The notes under the pieces are model-generated. The model ran no database searches. It was not told the DNA's origin and saw only the letters and a program-made list of their open reading frames with translations. The translations under genes were made by a program, and so were the position numbers. Source: an uncultured Steroidobacter sp. (GTDB taxonomy: Bacteria; Pseudomonadota; Gammaproteobacteria; Steroidobacterales; Steroidobacteraceae). From it: a DNA stretch of 64,000 nucleotides. Positions 26,932-35,469 of this stretch are shown in pieces (positions within the stretch are counted from its first letter, which is position 1; each line of letters starts with the position of its first letter). The stretch covers positions 65,259 to 129,258 of the forward strand of contig NZ_CALFXI010000111.1 of assembly GCF_937958065.1 (NCBI RefSeq). The letters run 5' to 3'.

Positions 26932-27966
26932 ATGATCGAGCAGGACCGCATCGTTTCCGCCGCCAGCCAGGGCGATGAAGCCGCCTTCGACCGTGCCGTG
27001 CGGCCGAAGAAACTGGCCGATTACGTCGGCCAGTCGGCGGTCAAGACGCAGATGGAAATATTCATCCAGGCGGCGCGCAACCGGCGCGAGGCGCTGGATC
27101 ACGTGCTGATCTTCGGTCCGCCCGGCCTGGGCAAGACCACGCTGGCGAACATCATCGCCAACGAGCTCGGGGTCAATCTGCGCCAGACCTCGGGGCCGGT
27201 GATCGAGCGCGCCGGCGACCTGGCGGCGCTGCTCACCAACCTGCAGGCCAACGACGTTCTGTTCGTCGATGAGATTCATCGGCTGAGCCCGCAGGTCGAG
27301 GAGATCCTGTATCCGGCCATGGAAGACTTTCAGCTCGATATCATGATCGGCGAAGGTCCGGGGGCGCGCTCCATCAAACTGGATCTGCCGCCGTTCACGC
27401 TGATCGGCGCGACCACGCGGGCCGGTCTGCTGACCTCGCCGTTGCGCGACCGATTCGGCATCGTGCAGCGCCTGGAGTTCTACGATCAGGCCGAGCTGCA
27501 GCGGATCGTGACACGTTCCGCCAGCTTGCTGGGCGTGCCGGCGGATGCCGCCGGAGCAGCGCGCATCGCCCAGCGTTCCCGGGGAACTCCGCGTATCGCC
27601 AATCGATTGCTCCGGCGCGTGCGCGACTATGCCGAAGTGCGCGCCGGCGGCCGGATCACCGACGAAGTGGCGCGGGCGGCGCTCGACATGCTCGACGTGG
27701 ACCCGCTCGGCTTCGATCTCATGGACCGCAAGCTGCTGCTGACCATCATCGAAAAATTCGACGGCGGGCCGGTGGGCGTGGAAAGCCTGTCGGCGGCCCT
27801 GGGCGAGGAACGCGGCACCATCGAGGACGTGATCGAGCCGTATCTGATCCAACAAGGGTTCATCATGCGCACGGCCCGCGGCCGGATGGCGACGCGCATG
27901 GCCTATCAGCACTTCGGTCTGAAGTTGCCGGACCGGCCGGGCACCGGCGAGCTGTTCGACAACTAA
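26932..27966 (+). CDS. ruvB: Holliday junction branch migration ATPase RuvB
   Basis: A 344-residue AAA+ motor. Walker A is GPPGLGKTT, Walker B DEIHRLSP, sensor 1 IGATTRAG, and the arginine finger lies in TSPLRDRFGI; the C-terminal winged helix (FDLMDRKLLLTIIEKF, RTPRGRMAT-like end) binds DNA. Length and order are standard for RuvB, which forms hexameric rings flanking the RuvA tetramer. It sits 6 bp after ruvA and 20 bp before ybgC, so ruvCAB and the tol genes may share transcripts. Confidence 0.97.
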   Translation: MIEQDRIVSAASQGDEAAFDRAVRPKKLADYVGQSAVKTQMEIFIQAARNRREALDHVLIFGPPGLGKTTLANIIANELGVNLRQTSGPVIERAGDLAALLTNLQANDVLFVDEIHRLSPQVEEILYPAMEDFQLDIMIGEGPGARSIKLDLPPFTLIGATTRAGLLTSPLRDRFGIVQRLEFYDQAELQRIVTRSASLLGVPADAAGAARIAQRSRGTPRIANRLLRRVRDYAEVRAGGRITDEVARAALDMLDVDPLGFDLMDRKLLLTIIEKFDGGPVGVESLSAALGEERGTIEDVIEPYLIQQGFIMRTARGRMATRMAYQHFGLKLPDRPGTGELFDN

Positions 27967-27986
27967 GCGGAGCAAGTCACGGGCGC

Positions 27987-28421
27987 ATGGCAGCCACACC
28001 AGAGATTCCTTCGACGCAACAGTCCACCGCCCGGCCGTTCGCCTGGCCGGTGCGCATCTATTGGGAAGACACCGATGCCGGTGGCATCGTCTATTACGCG
28101 AACTACATGAAGTTCATGGAGCGTGCGCGCACCGAATGGCTGCGTGCCGCCGGCATCGAACAGCTGCCCTTGAAGGAGCAGTACGGGCTGATGTTCGTGG
28201 TCGTCGATATCGAAGCGCACTATCGGCGGCCGGCGCGCTATGGCGATGAGCTGCTGGTCACCTGCGTGATCGCCGAGCGCACGCGCGCCAGCTTCACGTT
28301 TCAGCAACAGGTCTTTCGTGGCGGGCTCGACGGCGAGCTGCTGGTGGAGGGCAAGGTGCGCGTTGCGTGCCTCGATGCAGTCAGTCTGCGTCCGACCGCG
28401 TTGCCGAAGGAACTGCTATGA
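27987..28421 (+). CDS. ybgC: Tol-Pal-associated acyl-CoA thioesterase YbgC
   Basis: A 144-residue hotdog-fold thioesterase. The 4HBT-type signature is clear: YWEDTDAGGIVYYANYMKFMERARTEWLR, with the catalytic Asp in DTDAGG. An extra N-terminal stretch of about 20 residues precedes it. It is the usual first gene of the tol-pal cluster in gammaproteobacteria and hydrolyses acyl-CoA or acyl-ACP at the membrane. Its stop codon lies at the start of a pair of GC-rich repeats before tolQ. Confidence 0.93.
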   Translation: MAATPEIPSTQQSTARPFAWPVRIYWEDTDAGGIVYYANYMKFMERARTEWLRAAGIEQLPLKEQYGLMFVVVDIEAHYRRPARYGDELLVTCVIAERTRASFTFQQQVFRGGLDGELLVEGKVRVACLDAVSLRPTALPKELL

Positions 28422-28501
28422 GCTCGACCGCCCCGCGCGGGCAGCGCGCTGGTCGCAGCTTTATGAATTCGACTACCCCGCGCGCAGCGCGGCGGTTGCA
28501 G
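28418..28501 (+). repeat. Imperfect tandem duplication between ybgC and tolQ
   Basis: Two units of about 40 bp (28418-28458 and 28463-28501) share ATGA-xx-TCGAC-xx-CCCCGCGCG, CAGCGCG and GGT-x-GCAG. Each can fold into a GC-rich hairpin (for example CCGCGC-GCA-GCGCGG in the second unit). They fill most of the ybgC-tolQ gap and could modulate tolQ expression. Confidence 0.6.
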
Positions 28502-28530
28502 TCCGAACAATCAATTCGGGAGTGATGGGA

Positions 28531-29244
28531 ATGATGTCAGAGAACCTCAATCCGCTGGAGCTGGTGCTCAACGCCAGCATCGTGGTGCAGATCGTGATGG
28601 CGCTGCTGCTGCTGGCCTCGCTGGTCTCCTGGTCCATCATGCTGCGCAAACGCGCCGAGCTGAGCCGTGCGCGCGCCGACGCCGACCGCTTCGAGGAAAC
28701 CTTCTGGTCGGGCGGCGATCTGACCGCGATGTTTCGTTCCATCGACCAGAGCCGGCGGGTCACCAAGGGCATGGAGGCGATTTTCGAGCAGGGCTTTCGT
28801 GAGTTCTCACGATTGCGTCAGCAGGGCGGCATTGCCTCCGCGCAGCTGATCGAGGGCGCACGCCGCGGCATGCGCGTTGCGCTGCTCAAGGAAAGCGATC
28901 GACTGGAGCTGGGATTGGCGATGCTGGCCACGATCGGCTCGACCAGCCCGTACATCGGCCTGTTCGGCACGGTGTGGGGCATCATGAATGCATTCCACGG
29001 CCTGGGTAACGTGCAGCAGGCGACGCTCTCGATGGTGGCTCCAGGCATCACCGAGGCGTTGATTGCCACCGCCATGGGTCTGTTCGCCGCCATTCCCGCC
29101 GTGGTCGCTTACAACCGGTATGCGGATCAGGTGAGCCGGGTCGAAGTGCGTTACGACACGTTCGTCGAGGAGCTGTCGACGATTCTGCAGCGTCACGCCA
29201 CGGCCTCTCGTGAGACGCCGCGTGGCGCCGAGGCACACGCATGA
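28531..29244 (+). CDS. tolQ: Tol-Pal proton channel subunit TolQ
   Basis: A 237-residue inner-membrane protein that forms the proton-conducting complex with TolR and drives TolA. I chose the ATG at 28531 because GGGAG lies 8 nt upstream; ATGs at 28525 and 28534 are alternatives. Three helices are seen: ASIVVQIVMALLLLASLVSW near the N-terminus, then ATIGSTSPYIGLFGTVWGIMNAF and GITEALIATAMGLFAAIPAVVAYN. The last two carry the conserved Thr and Gly of the TolQ/ExbB/MotA family. It overlaps tolR by 4 bp. Confidence 0.96.
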   Translation: MMSENLNPLELVLNASIVVQIVMALLLLASLVSWSIMLRKRAELSRARADADRFEETFWSGGDLTAMFRSIDQSRRVTKGMEAIFEQGFREFSRLRQQGGIASAQLIEGARRGMRVALLKESDRLELGLAMLATIGSTSPYIGLFGTVWGIMNAFHGLGNVQQATLSMVAPGITEALIATAMGLFAAIPAVVAYNRYADQVSRVEVRYDTFVEELSTILQRHATASRETPRGAEAHA

Positions 29245-29699
29245 GTCCGATGAATGCCCGCCGCGGCAAGCGGCTCGTCGCCGAGATGAACGTCGTTCCG
29301 TACATCGACGTGATGCTCGTGCTGCTGATCATCTTCATGATCACCGCGCCCATGCTCACCCAGGGCATCAAGGTGGATCTGCCCAAGGCCGCGGCCGAGC
29401 CGCTGCCGGAAGATCTGATGCGGCAGCATCAGCCCTTGATCCTGAGCGTCGACGCCTCGGGCCAGTATTACCTGAACATCGGCAAGGACGAGGAGACGGC
29501 CATCGATGAGAACGTCGTCATCGAGCGCGTCGCGACGGTGCTGCGCCGTGAGCCGCAGACCCCGGTGCTGGTGAAGGCCGATACCAATGTGCCCTATGGG
29601 CGCGTGGTCACCGGCATGGTGCTGTTGCAGGAAGCGGGCGCCGAGAAGGTCGGCTTCATCACCGATCCGGCGGAAGCGCGGAACAACAAGAAGCGCTAA
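29241..29699 (+). CDS. tolR: Tol-Pal proton channel subunit TolR
   Basis: A 152-residue ExbD/TolR protein. After a basic N-terminus, the single helix YIDVMLVLLIIFMITAPML carries the proton-carrying Asp of the family near residue 23. The periplasmic domain (VDLPKAAAEPLPED, TPVLVKADTNVPYGRVV) is complete. Its start overlaps the tolQ stop (ATGA) and tolA begins 6 bp after it. Confidence 0.96.
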   Translation: MSPMNARRGKRLVAEMNVVPYIDVMLVLLIIFMITAPMLTQGIKVDLPKAAAEPLPEDLMRQHQPLILSVDASGQYYLNIGKDEETAIDENVVIERVATVLRREPQTPVLVKADTNVPYGRVVTGMVLLQEAGAEKVGFITDPAEARNNKKR

Positions 29700-29705
29700 G
29701 GCCTC

Positions 29706-30632
29706 ATGGTCGATTTCATCAAACAACACTGGACGTACATTCTCGGCGCACTGCTGCTGCACGCGTTGTTTGCTGGCATTTTCGGTCTCACCATGCTGAA
29801 CATGCAGCGCAGTCCGCCGCCGGTGCAGCTTGCGATCCAGGCCGTGGTCGTCGATCCGAAAGCGCTGAACGACGCTGCCCGCCAGCAGCGCCAGCAACGC
29901 GAGCGCGACCGCGCTCAACAGCAGGAGCGTGAGCAGGCCGCCCAGCGCGAACGCGAAGAACAGGTACGGCGCGAGCAGGAACAGGCCGCCGAGCAGCAGC
30001 GTCGCGAGCAGGAAGAGGTTCAGCGCAAGCAGGCGGAACAACGGGCCGAGCAGGAGCGTCAGATCGAATTGAAACAACGCCAGGAAGCCGAACAGCGCCG
30101 GCTGGCGGAAGAGCAGCAGTTGCGCGAGCGACAGGAGGCGGAAAAGAAAGCCGCCGCCGCCGAGGCCGAGCGCAAGAAGCGCGCCGAGGAGGAGGCCAAG
30201 AGGGTCGCCGAGATCCAGCGCAAGCAGCGTGAAGAGGCCGAGCGCCGCAAGGCGGCGGAAGACAAACGTTTGCAGGAGGCGCGCGAGTCGGAGTTGCAGC
30301 GTCAATTGCAGCAGGAGGAGGCTGACGCAGCAGCCGCCGCGGCTGCGGCGAACTCGCCGGAAATGGCGCAATACCGGGCCATGATCCAGCAGGCCGTGCA
30401 GCGCCGTTGGAACCGTCCGCTTTCGGCACGGGACGATCTGGTGTGTCAGGTGACAGTGCGGCAAACCCCCGCCGGCGTGGTGCTCTCAGCGCGGGTGGGC
30501 ACCTGTAATGGCGACGCCGCTGTGAAGCAGTCCGTCGAAAATGCGGTCATCAGCGCTTCGCCTTTGCCAACAGCGCCCAATCCGCGGCTGTTTCAGCCGG
30601 AGATCACGTTCAACTTCCGGCCCGGCGCGTAG
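29706..30632 (+). CDS. tolA: Cell envelope integrity protein TolA
   Basis: A 308-residue protein spanning from the inner membrane to the outer-membrane Pal/TolB. One N-terminal helix (YILGALLLHALFAGIFGLTM) is followed by a long Glu/Gln/Arg coiled coil from about residue 55 to 215 and an Ala-rich joint. The C-terminal D3 domain (MIQQAVQRRWNRPLSARDDLVC, then LSARVGTCNGDAAVKQSVENAV) has the paired Cys expected for the family. The coiled coil is made of QRE/EEA repeats, so the coding sequence is internally repetitive. Confidence 0.94.
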   Translation: MVDFIKQHWTYILGALLLHALFAGIFGLTMLNMQRSPPPVQLAIQAVVVDPKALNDAARQQRQQRERDRAQQQEREQAAQREREEQVRREQEQAAEQQRREQEEVQRKQAEQRAEQERQIELKQRQEAEQRRLAEEQQLRERQEAEKKAAAAEAERKKRAEEEAKRVAEIQRKQREEAERRKAAEDKRLQEARESELQRQLQQEEADAAAAAAAANSPEMAQYRAMIQQAVQRRWNRPLSARDDLVCQVTVRQTPAGVVLSARVGTCNGDAAVKQSVENAVISASPLPTAPNPRLFQPEITFNFRPGA

Positions 30633-30672
30633 CGCGGGGCTTGCCCGATATCGCTCCAAGGAGCTGTGACTG

Positions 30673-31974
30673 ATGAGAAAAACTGTTGCCGTTTTCGTTT
30701 GCTTCGCGCTGTCGTGGTTCGCGCTCGCGGCCAAGGCGCAACTGGTGATCGAGATCACCAAGTCCGCCGAGGACGCGGTGCCGATCGCCATCGTGCCGTT
30801 CGGTTGGGAGTCCAGCGGCGCCGCGCCGTTCGACGTGGCCGATGTGGTCGCCGCGGACCTGCGGCGCAGTGGCCGCTTCGCGCCGCTGGATCGCAAGGAA
30901 ATGATCGATCGGCCGACCCAGGCCGATCAGATCCGCTTCCAGGACTGGCGTTATCTCAAGACCGACTTCATCGCCGTCGGCAAGCTGATGCCCGAGGGGG
31001 CAGGCTTCGCCGCGCAGTTCGAGCTGTTCAATGTGCTCACCGGCCAGCGCCTCGCCGGACAGCGCGTCACCGGCAACGCGAACAACATGCGCGCAGTGGC
31101 GCACCGGATCTCGGACATCATCTTCGAACAATTGACCGGCGTGCGTGGCGCTTTTTCGACCCGGGTCGCCTTCATCAGTGCCGAAGGGACGCCGCCGAAG
31201 CAGCGTTACAAGCTGATCGTCTCCGATTACGACGGCGAGAATCAGCAGACCATCACCAGCTCGGACGAGCCCATCATGTCGCCGGCGTGGTCGCCCGATG
31301 GCCAGAGCCTCGCCTATGTATCATTCGAGAGCAAAGCGTCCGCCATCTATGTGCAGACATTGCGCACGGGCGAGCGCAAGCGCGTTTCGGCGCGCGCCGG
31401 CATCAACGGTGCGCCGGCGTGGTCCCCGGATGGCCGGATGCTCGCGCTCACGCTGTCGCGCAAGGACGGCGATATCGACATCTATACATTGGACCTCAAC
31501 AGCCAGGTGCTCACGCGCATGACGTTCGACCCCGGCATCGACACCGAGCCGAGCTGGTCCTCCGACGGCAAGAAGCTGTACTTCAATTCCGATCGCGCCG
31601 GCGGCCCGCAGATTTATGAGATCGATGTCGCCAACCCCAATCGGGCCACGCGCATCAGTTTCGAAGGCGGCTACAACGCCCGGCCGCGCGTCTCGCCCGA
31701 TGGCAAGAAGCTGGCGGTGGTGACGCTGGACCGTGGCAATTACCGAATCGGGCTCATCGATCTGGCCTCCAAGGCGATGCAGGTGCTGTCCGAAGGCCGC
31801 CAGGATGAAAGCCCGAGCTTCGCGCCCAACGGCGCCGTGCTGATCTATGCGACGCAGGACAGGGGCCGAGGTGTGCTGGCGACCGTGTCGACCGATGGCC
31901 GCACGGCCGAGCGCTTCAGCAACACGGTCGGCGAAGTGCGTGAGCCGGTCTGGGCGCCGTTTCCGCAGCGTTGA
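30673..31974 (+). CDS. tolB: Tol-Pal system beta-propeller protein TolB
   Basis: A 433-residue periplasmic protein with a signal peptide ending in AAKAQ. The N-terminal domain has the TolB signature IAIVPFGWESSG and LRRSGRFAPLDRKEM; the C-terminal six-bladed propeller shows repeated W-SPDG units (PAWSPDGQSLAYVSFES, PAWSPDGRMLALTLS, PSWSSDGKKLYFNSDRAGG, RVSPDGKKLAVVTLD). It links TolA with the Pal lipoprotein at the peptidoglycan. It lies 40 bp after tolA, with 160 bp to pal. Confidence 0.96.
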   Translation: MRKTVAVFVCFALSWFALAAKAQLVIEITKSAEDAVPIAIVPFGWESSGAAPFDVADVVAADLRRSGRFAPLDRKEMIDRPTQADQIRFQDWRYLKTDFIAVGKLMPEGAGFAAQFELFNVLTGQRLAGQRVTGNANNMRAVAHRISDIIFEQLTGVRGAFSTRVAFISAEGTPPKQRYKLIVSDYDGENQQTITSSDEPIMSPAWSPDGQSLAYVSFESKASAIYVQTLRTGERKRVSARAGINGAPAWSPDGRMLALTLSRKDGDIDIYTLDLNSQVLTRMTFDPGIDTEPSWSSDGKKLYFNSDRAGGPQIYEIDVANPNRATRISFEGGYNARPRVSPDGKKLAVVTLDRGNYRIGLIDLASKAMQVLSEGRQDESPSFAPNGAVLIYATQDRGRGVLATVSTDGRTAERFSNTVGEVREPVWAPFPQR

Positions 31975-32134
31975 GCTCGAAATGGCCGCTATCAGGCCGG
32001 AAAAAGTGCGCCAAAGGCGCCTTGTCGGGCTCGAAGTTGTGGCAAAATTCGCGGCAGTTTTGGTCTGTGAACGGCGACGGGCGGATTTTTCAGCGGGTTC
32101 GCTGGTCGTAACAACTAAATTCAGGAGAGTGTAG

Positions 32135-32659
32135 ATGCGTGTAACGCGGCTCATGCTGATCGTGGCGAGTGGTCTGATCCTGGCGGCTTGCGGCAACAAG
32201 CCCCTGCCTGAAGCGCAGAACACGTCCGAGTCGGTTGGCCCGACCACCAGCACTCAAGGTGCTGAGAGCAGCGGCGTCGGCAGCAGCGCGCTGTCCGCTG
32301 AGCAGCAGGCGATGGAAGCCGCCAAGGCCGCCGGCGTGATCGTCTACTTCGATTACGACCGCGCCGAGATCAAGCCGGAGTTCGTGCCGGTGGTCGCCGC
32401 CCACGCCAAGTTCCTGAATGGCAGCCCGCAGCGGAAGGTGCGTCTGGAAGGTCATTCCGACGAGCGCGGCTCGCGTGAGTACAACATCGGCCTGGGCGAG
32501 CGCCGTGCGCAGGCCGTGCGTCGTGCGTTGATGCTGCAGGGTGTGACTGAAAGTCAGATCACCACCGTCAGCTACGGTGAAGAGCGTCCGGCCGTGCAGG
32601 GCAGTGACGAAGCGGCCTACAGCAAGAACCGTCGCGTCGAGTTGGTCTACGGTCGATGA
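32135..32659 (+). CDS. pal: Peptidoglycan-associated lipoprotein Pal
   Basis: A 174-residue outer-membrane lipoprotein. The signal peptide ends in the lipobox LAAC, giving a lipid-modified Cys near residue 20. After a Ser/Glu-rich linker the OmpA-C domain begins (VIVYFDYDRAEIKPEF), with the peptidoglycan-binding LEGHSDERGSREYNIGLGERRA and NRRVELVY. AGGAGAG sits upstream of the ATG. Its stop overlaps the cpoB start by 4 bp. Confidence 0.97.
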   Translation: MRVTRLMLIVASGLILAACGNKPLPEAQNTSESVGPTTSTQGAESSGVGSSALSAEQQAMEAAKAAGVIVYFDYDRAEIKPEFVPVVAAHAKFLNGSPQRKVRLEGHSDERGSREYNIGLGERRAQAVRRALMLQGVTESQITTVSYGEERPAVQGSDEAAYSKNRRVELVYGR

Positions 32660-33441
32660 GTCGAGTCGCCATGAGAGTCGCGCCAAACATTGCTGCCGTT
32701 CGCGTCGGGTTGATCGCCGCGGTGGCGGCGATTTTGTCGGGCTGTGCGACCACGCCGCCGGAAGCCGATCCGACGGTGCAGAAGCTGTCCGAGCTCGACA
32801 GCCGCTTGTTGCGGATCGAGCGCGTGCTCGCCAATCAGAGCCTGCTCGATCTGTCGCAACGGATCGAAGCGGCGCAGGCGGAAACGCGCGTGCTGCGCGG
32901 TCAGATCGATGAGTTGCAGCACCAGGCCACGCAGAGCCAGACGCAGCAACGTGAAATGTATGCCGATGTCGATCGTCGGCTCTCGGCGCTCGAAGGCAAT
33001 CCGGGCGCGGCTGCGTCCACTGTCGCGCCGGCGGCAGGCTTGCCGATCCCGCAGGGTGATGACCGTGCCAACTATCAGGCCGCGTTCGATCTGCTGAAGG
33101 ATGCGAAATATCCGGAAGCGATCAATGCGTTCAAGCAGTACCTCACCACCTTCCCGAACGGACCGCTGGCCGACAACGCGCAGTACTGGCTCGGCGAAGC
33201 GCATTACGTGACCAAGCAGTACACGGACGCGTTGCGCGATTTCCGGACGGTGATCGAGAAGTATCCGGAGTCGCGCAAGATCCCGGATGCCTTGTTGAAG
33301 ATCGGCTACTGCAATTACGAGCTGAAGAACTGGGCCGAGGCGCGCTCGGCGCTCAACCAGGTCGTGCAGCGTTTTGGCGATACCACCGCCGCCCGTCTCG
33401 CCGGCCAGCGCCTGGCCAAGCTGGACAGCGAGGGCCGGTAA
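32656..33441 (+). CDS. cpoB: Cell division coordinator CpoB (YbgF), lipoprotein form
   Basis: A 261-residue envelope protein that links Tol-Pal function with septal peptidoglycan synthesis. The N-terminus ends in LSGC, a lipobox-like site, so it may be anchored rather than free in the periplasm. An N-terminal coiled coil follows (SELDSRLLRIERVLANQ, ETRVLRGQIDELQHQ), then TPR repeats from about residue 135 (YQAAFDLLKDAKYPEAINAF, NAQYWLGEAHYVTKQYTDALRDF, PDALLKIGYCNYELKNWAEA). It is the last tol-pal gene here. Confidence 0.92.
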   Translation: MSRVAMRVAPNIAAVRVGLIAAVAAILSGCATTPPEADPTVQKLSELDSRLLRIERVLANQSLLDLSQRIEAAQAETRVLRGQIDELQHQATQSQTQQREMYADVDRRLSALEGNPGAAASTVAPAAGLPIPQGDDRANYQAAFDLLKDAKYPEAINAFKQYLTTFPNGPLADNAQYWLGEAHYVTKQYTDALRDFRTVIEKYPESRKIPDALLKIGYCNYELKNWAEARSALNQVVQRFGDTTAARLAGQRLAKLDSEGR

Positions 33442-33503
33442 TCACTGGTGCCCCGTTTTGGGGCGCTCCGTGATGCCTTCGCCGGGTGGTTTAGATCAGT
33501 CTC

Positions 33504-34196
33504 ATGAACCTCGCTGACTCAACCCCTGTCGATTCCGCCGCCGCTGGCAGCGGCGCCGCGCGCGTCAAGCTCACCGAAATCTTTCTGTCCATCCAGGGCG
33601 AAGCGGACAGCGTGGGCTGGCCCACGGTGTTCGTGCGGCTCACCGGCTGTCCGCTGCGTTGTCAGTACTGCGATACCGCTTACGCGTTCTACGGCGGCGA
33701 ATGGACGTCGCTCGACGACGTGCTGGCGCGGGTCGCGACGTTCAATACCAGGCATGTCTGCGTCACGGGCGGCGAGCCGCTCGCGCAGAAGGGATGTTTC
33801 CCGTTGCTGCAACGATTGTGTGATGCCGGTTACAGCGTGTCGCTCGAGACCAGCGGCGCGATCGATGTGAGCAATGTCGACCCGCGCGTGGTGCGAGTGG
33901 TCGACGTGAAGACGCCGGGCAGCGGCGAAGTCGGGCGCAATCGTTATGAAAATCTCGAGGTACTGCGGCCGGAAGAGCAGGTGAAGTTCGTGCTCTGCAG
34001 CCGTGCCGATTTCGAGTGGGCTCGCGATCTGGTTCGCGAGCGCCGGCTGGACCAGCGCTGCATGGTGCTGTTCAGCCCGAGCTACGGACAGATCGAGCCG
34101 CGTGACCTGGCGCAGTGGGTGATCGATGAGCGCCTGCCGGTGCGGCTGCAGATCCAGCTGCACAAGGTTCTGTGGGGCGACGCGCCCGGTCGGTAG
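33504..34196 (+). CDS. queE: 7-carboxy-7-deazaguanine synthase QueE
   Basis: A 230-residue radical-SAM enzyme of queuosine/preQ0 synthesis that turns 6-carboxy-tetrahydropterin into 7-carboxy-7-deazaguanine. The iron-sulfur site is C49, C53 and C56 in GCPLRCQYCDT (C-x3-C-x2-C). TEIFLSIQGEA precedes it and HVCVTGGEPLAQKGC follows, typical of QueE. Together with queC it forms a queuosine pair between tol-pal and tRNA-Lys. Confidence 0.95.
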   Translation: MNLADSTPVDSAAAGSGAARVKLTEIFLSIQGEADSVGWPTVFVRLTGCPLRCQYCDTAYAFYGGEWTSLDDVLARVATFNTRHVCVTGGEPLAQKGCFPLLQRLCDAGYSVSLETSGAIDVSNVDPRVVRVVDVKTPGSGEVGRNRYENLEVLRPEEQVKFVLCSRADFEWARDLVRERRLDQRCMVLFSPSYGQIEPRDLAQWVIDERLPVRLQIQLHKVLWGDAPGR

Positions 34197-34269
34197 AGAT
34201 TCGATCTACGGACCCTTGGATGAATAGCCCGCTGCTCTGGCGACCCGGACTGATGAGAAGCTTCGAATC

Positions 34270-34950
34270 ATGGCTGACAATCGCGCTGTAGTGCTCTTAT
34301 CCGGTGGCCTCGATTCCGCCACCGTGCTGGCGATCGCGCGCGAGCAGGGATTTCAGTGCTACGCGCTGAGCGTGGATTATGGTCAGCGGCACCGAGCGGA
34401 ACTGGACGCTGCCGGGCGGGTCGCTCAGTCCCTCGGCGTGGTCGAGCATCGCACGTTGCGCATCGATCTCGGCGGCATCGGCGGATCGGCACTGACCGAC
34501 GCGAGCATTGCCGTGCCCGAGGCGCCTCAGGTGGGCATTCCCATAACGTATGTTCCGGCACGCAACACCGTGATGCTCTCGTTCGCCCTCGGCTGGGCCG
34601 AGGTGCTGGAGGCGCCACGCATTTTCATCGGAGTGAACGCGGTCGATTACTCAGGCTATCCGGATTGCCGGCCGGCGTTCGTTGCAGCCTTCGAGCGGGT
34701 GGCAAACCTGGCCACGAAGGCGGGCGTGGAGGGCACGGTGGCCTTCAAGATCGTGACGCCGCTGATCGACCTGACCAAGGCCCAGATCATCCAGCGCGGG
34801 GTGGCCCTCGGTGTGGACTATTCCCTGACAGTGTCGTGCTATCAGGCCGACGCGGACGGCCGGGCTTGTGGCAGCTGCGATTCCTGCCGCCTGCGCCGGG
34901 CCGGCTTCCAATCCGCCGGCGTCCCGGATCCGACGCGGTATTTTCGATGA
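34270..34950 (+). CDS. queC: 7-cyano-7-deazaguanine synthase QueC
   Basis: A 226-residue ATP-dependent enzyme making preQ0. The PP-loop SGGLDSAT begins at residue 11. The four zinc ligands are C190, C200, C203 and C206 (YQADADGRACGSCDSC). VDYGQRHRAELDAA and TYVPARNTVMLSFALGWAE are family blocks. It is complete and ends about 70 bp before tRNA-Lys. The queE gene lies 73 bp upstream. Confidence 0.96.
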   Translation: MADNRAVVLLSGGLDSATVLAIAREQGFQCYALSVDYGQRHRAELDAAGRVAQSLGVVEHRTLRIDLGGIGGSALTDASIAVPEAPQVGIPITYVPARNTVMLSFALGWAEVLEAPRIFIGVNAVDYSGYPDCRPAFVAAFERVANLATKAGVEGTVAFKIVTPLIDLTKAQIIQRGVALGVDYSLTVSCYQADADGRACGSCDSCRLRRAGFQSAGVPDPTRYFR

Positions 34951-34975
34951 ATTTCCGTGGCTCTTTAGGTATGAT
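34947..34975 (+). promoter_or_regulatory. Candidate tRNA-Lys promoter with GC-rich discriminator
   Basis: TATGAT at 34970-34975 is followed immediately by GCGCGCCCC, a GC-rich discriminator typical of stable-RNA promoters under stringent control. A -35 hexamer about 17 bp upstream is poor. The RNA would start some 40 nt before the mature tRNA. Confidence 0.35.
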
Positions 34976-35019
34976 GCGCGCCCCGTCAGGCCAGCCAGCC
35001 TGACCGCCTGTCTCCCGTG

Positions 35020-35095
35020 GGGTCGGTAGCTCAGTTGGTAGAGCACTGGACTTTTAATCCATTGGTCCTGGGTTCGAGTCCCAGCCGACCCACCA
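35020..35095 (+). tRNA. tRNA-Lys (anticodon TTT)
   Basis: A complete 76-nt cloverleaf. The acceptor GGGTCGG pairs with CCGACCC, the D-arm contains AGCTCAGTTGGTAGAGC, the anticodon loop CTTTTAA gives TTT, the T-arm contains GGTTCGAGTCC, and the gene encodes the 3' CCA. It lies directly after queC, the position that in Pseudomonas serves as an integration site for large elements. Confidence 0.97.
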
Positions 35096-35469
35096 TTTCC
35101 GTCAGATAGTTTGGGTGCGAGGTCTGCTCGAGTTTGAGCACCTCCGAAACTCATCCGTAAAAACAATTCGAAGCCATCATTGCGGCGAACGGCCACCTGT
35201 GTCGGAGATGCACTTCGGTCACGCGCTGCTTCATTGTTTTGCCGTTGCGAGACGCACGAGAGATAGTGTGCGGCGCCCGCGGCATCATGCATCCCAACCT
35301 CATCCTCAGCGTCGCCAGGGACCCTGGCGTTGTATGTATTTCACCGCGAACGTGCCATGACGAACGATCGGTTCGTGACCAGGACGGCGTGATTCATTGG
35401 TCGATTTGTTCTGTTTCTCGAATCGTTTGTTTTCATTGGCGAACCCGGCCCCACGCCAGAACCGGCTGA
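35096..35469 (+). other. Decayed stretch after tRNA-Lys, no intact gene
   Basis: 374 bases with no supported coding frame on either strand. The sequence is less GC-biased than its surroundings (for example the run around 35395-35440) and contains a short hairpin (CGCCAGG-GAC-CCTGGCG near 35313). A possible 18-codon minus-strand start could be the head of a lost divergent regulator. It leads into a truncated NmrA-like gene, so the region looks like the remains of an insertion or deletion. Confidence 0.5.
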
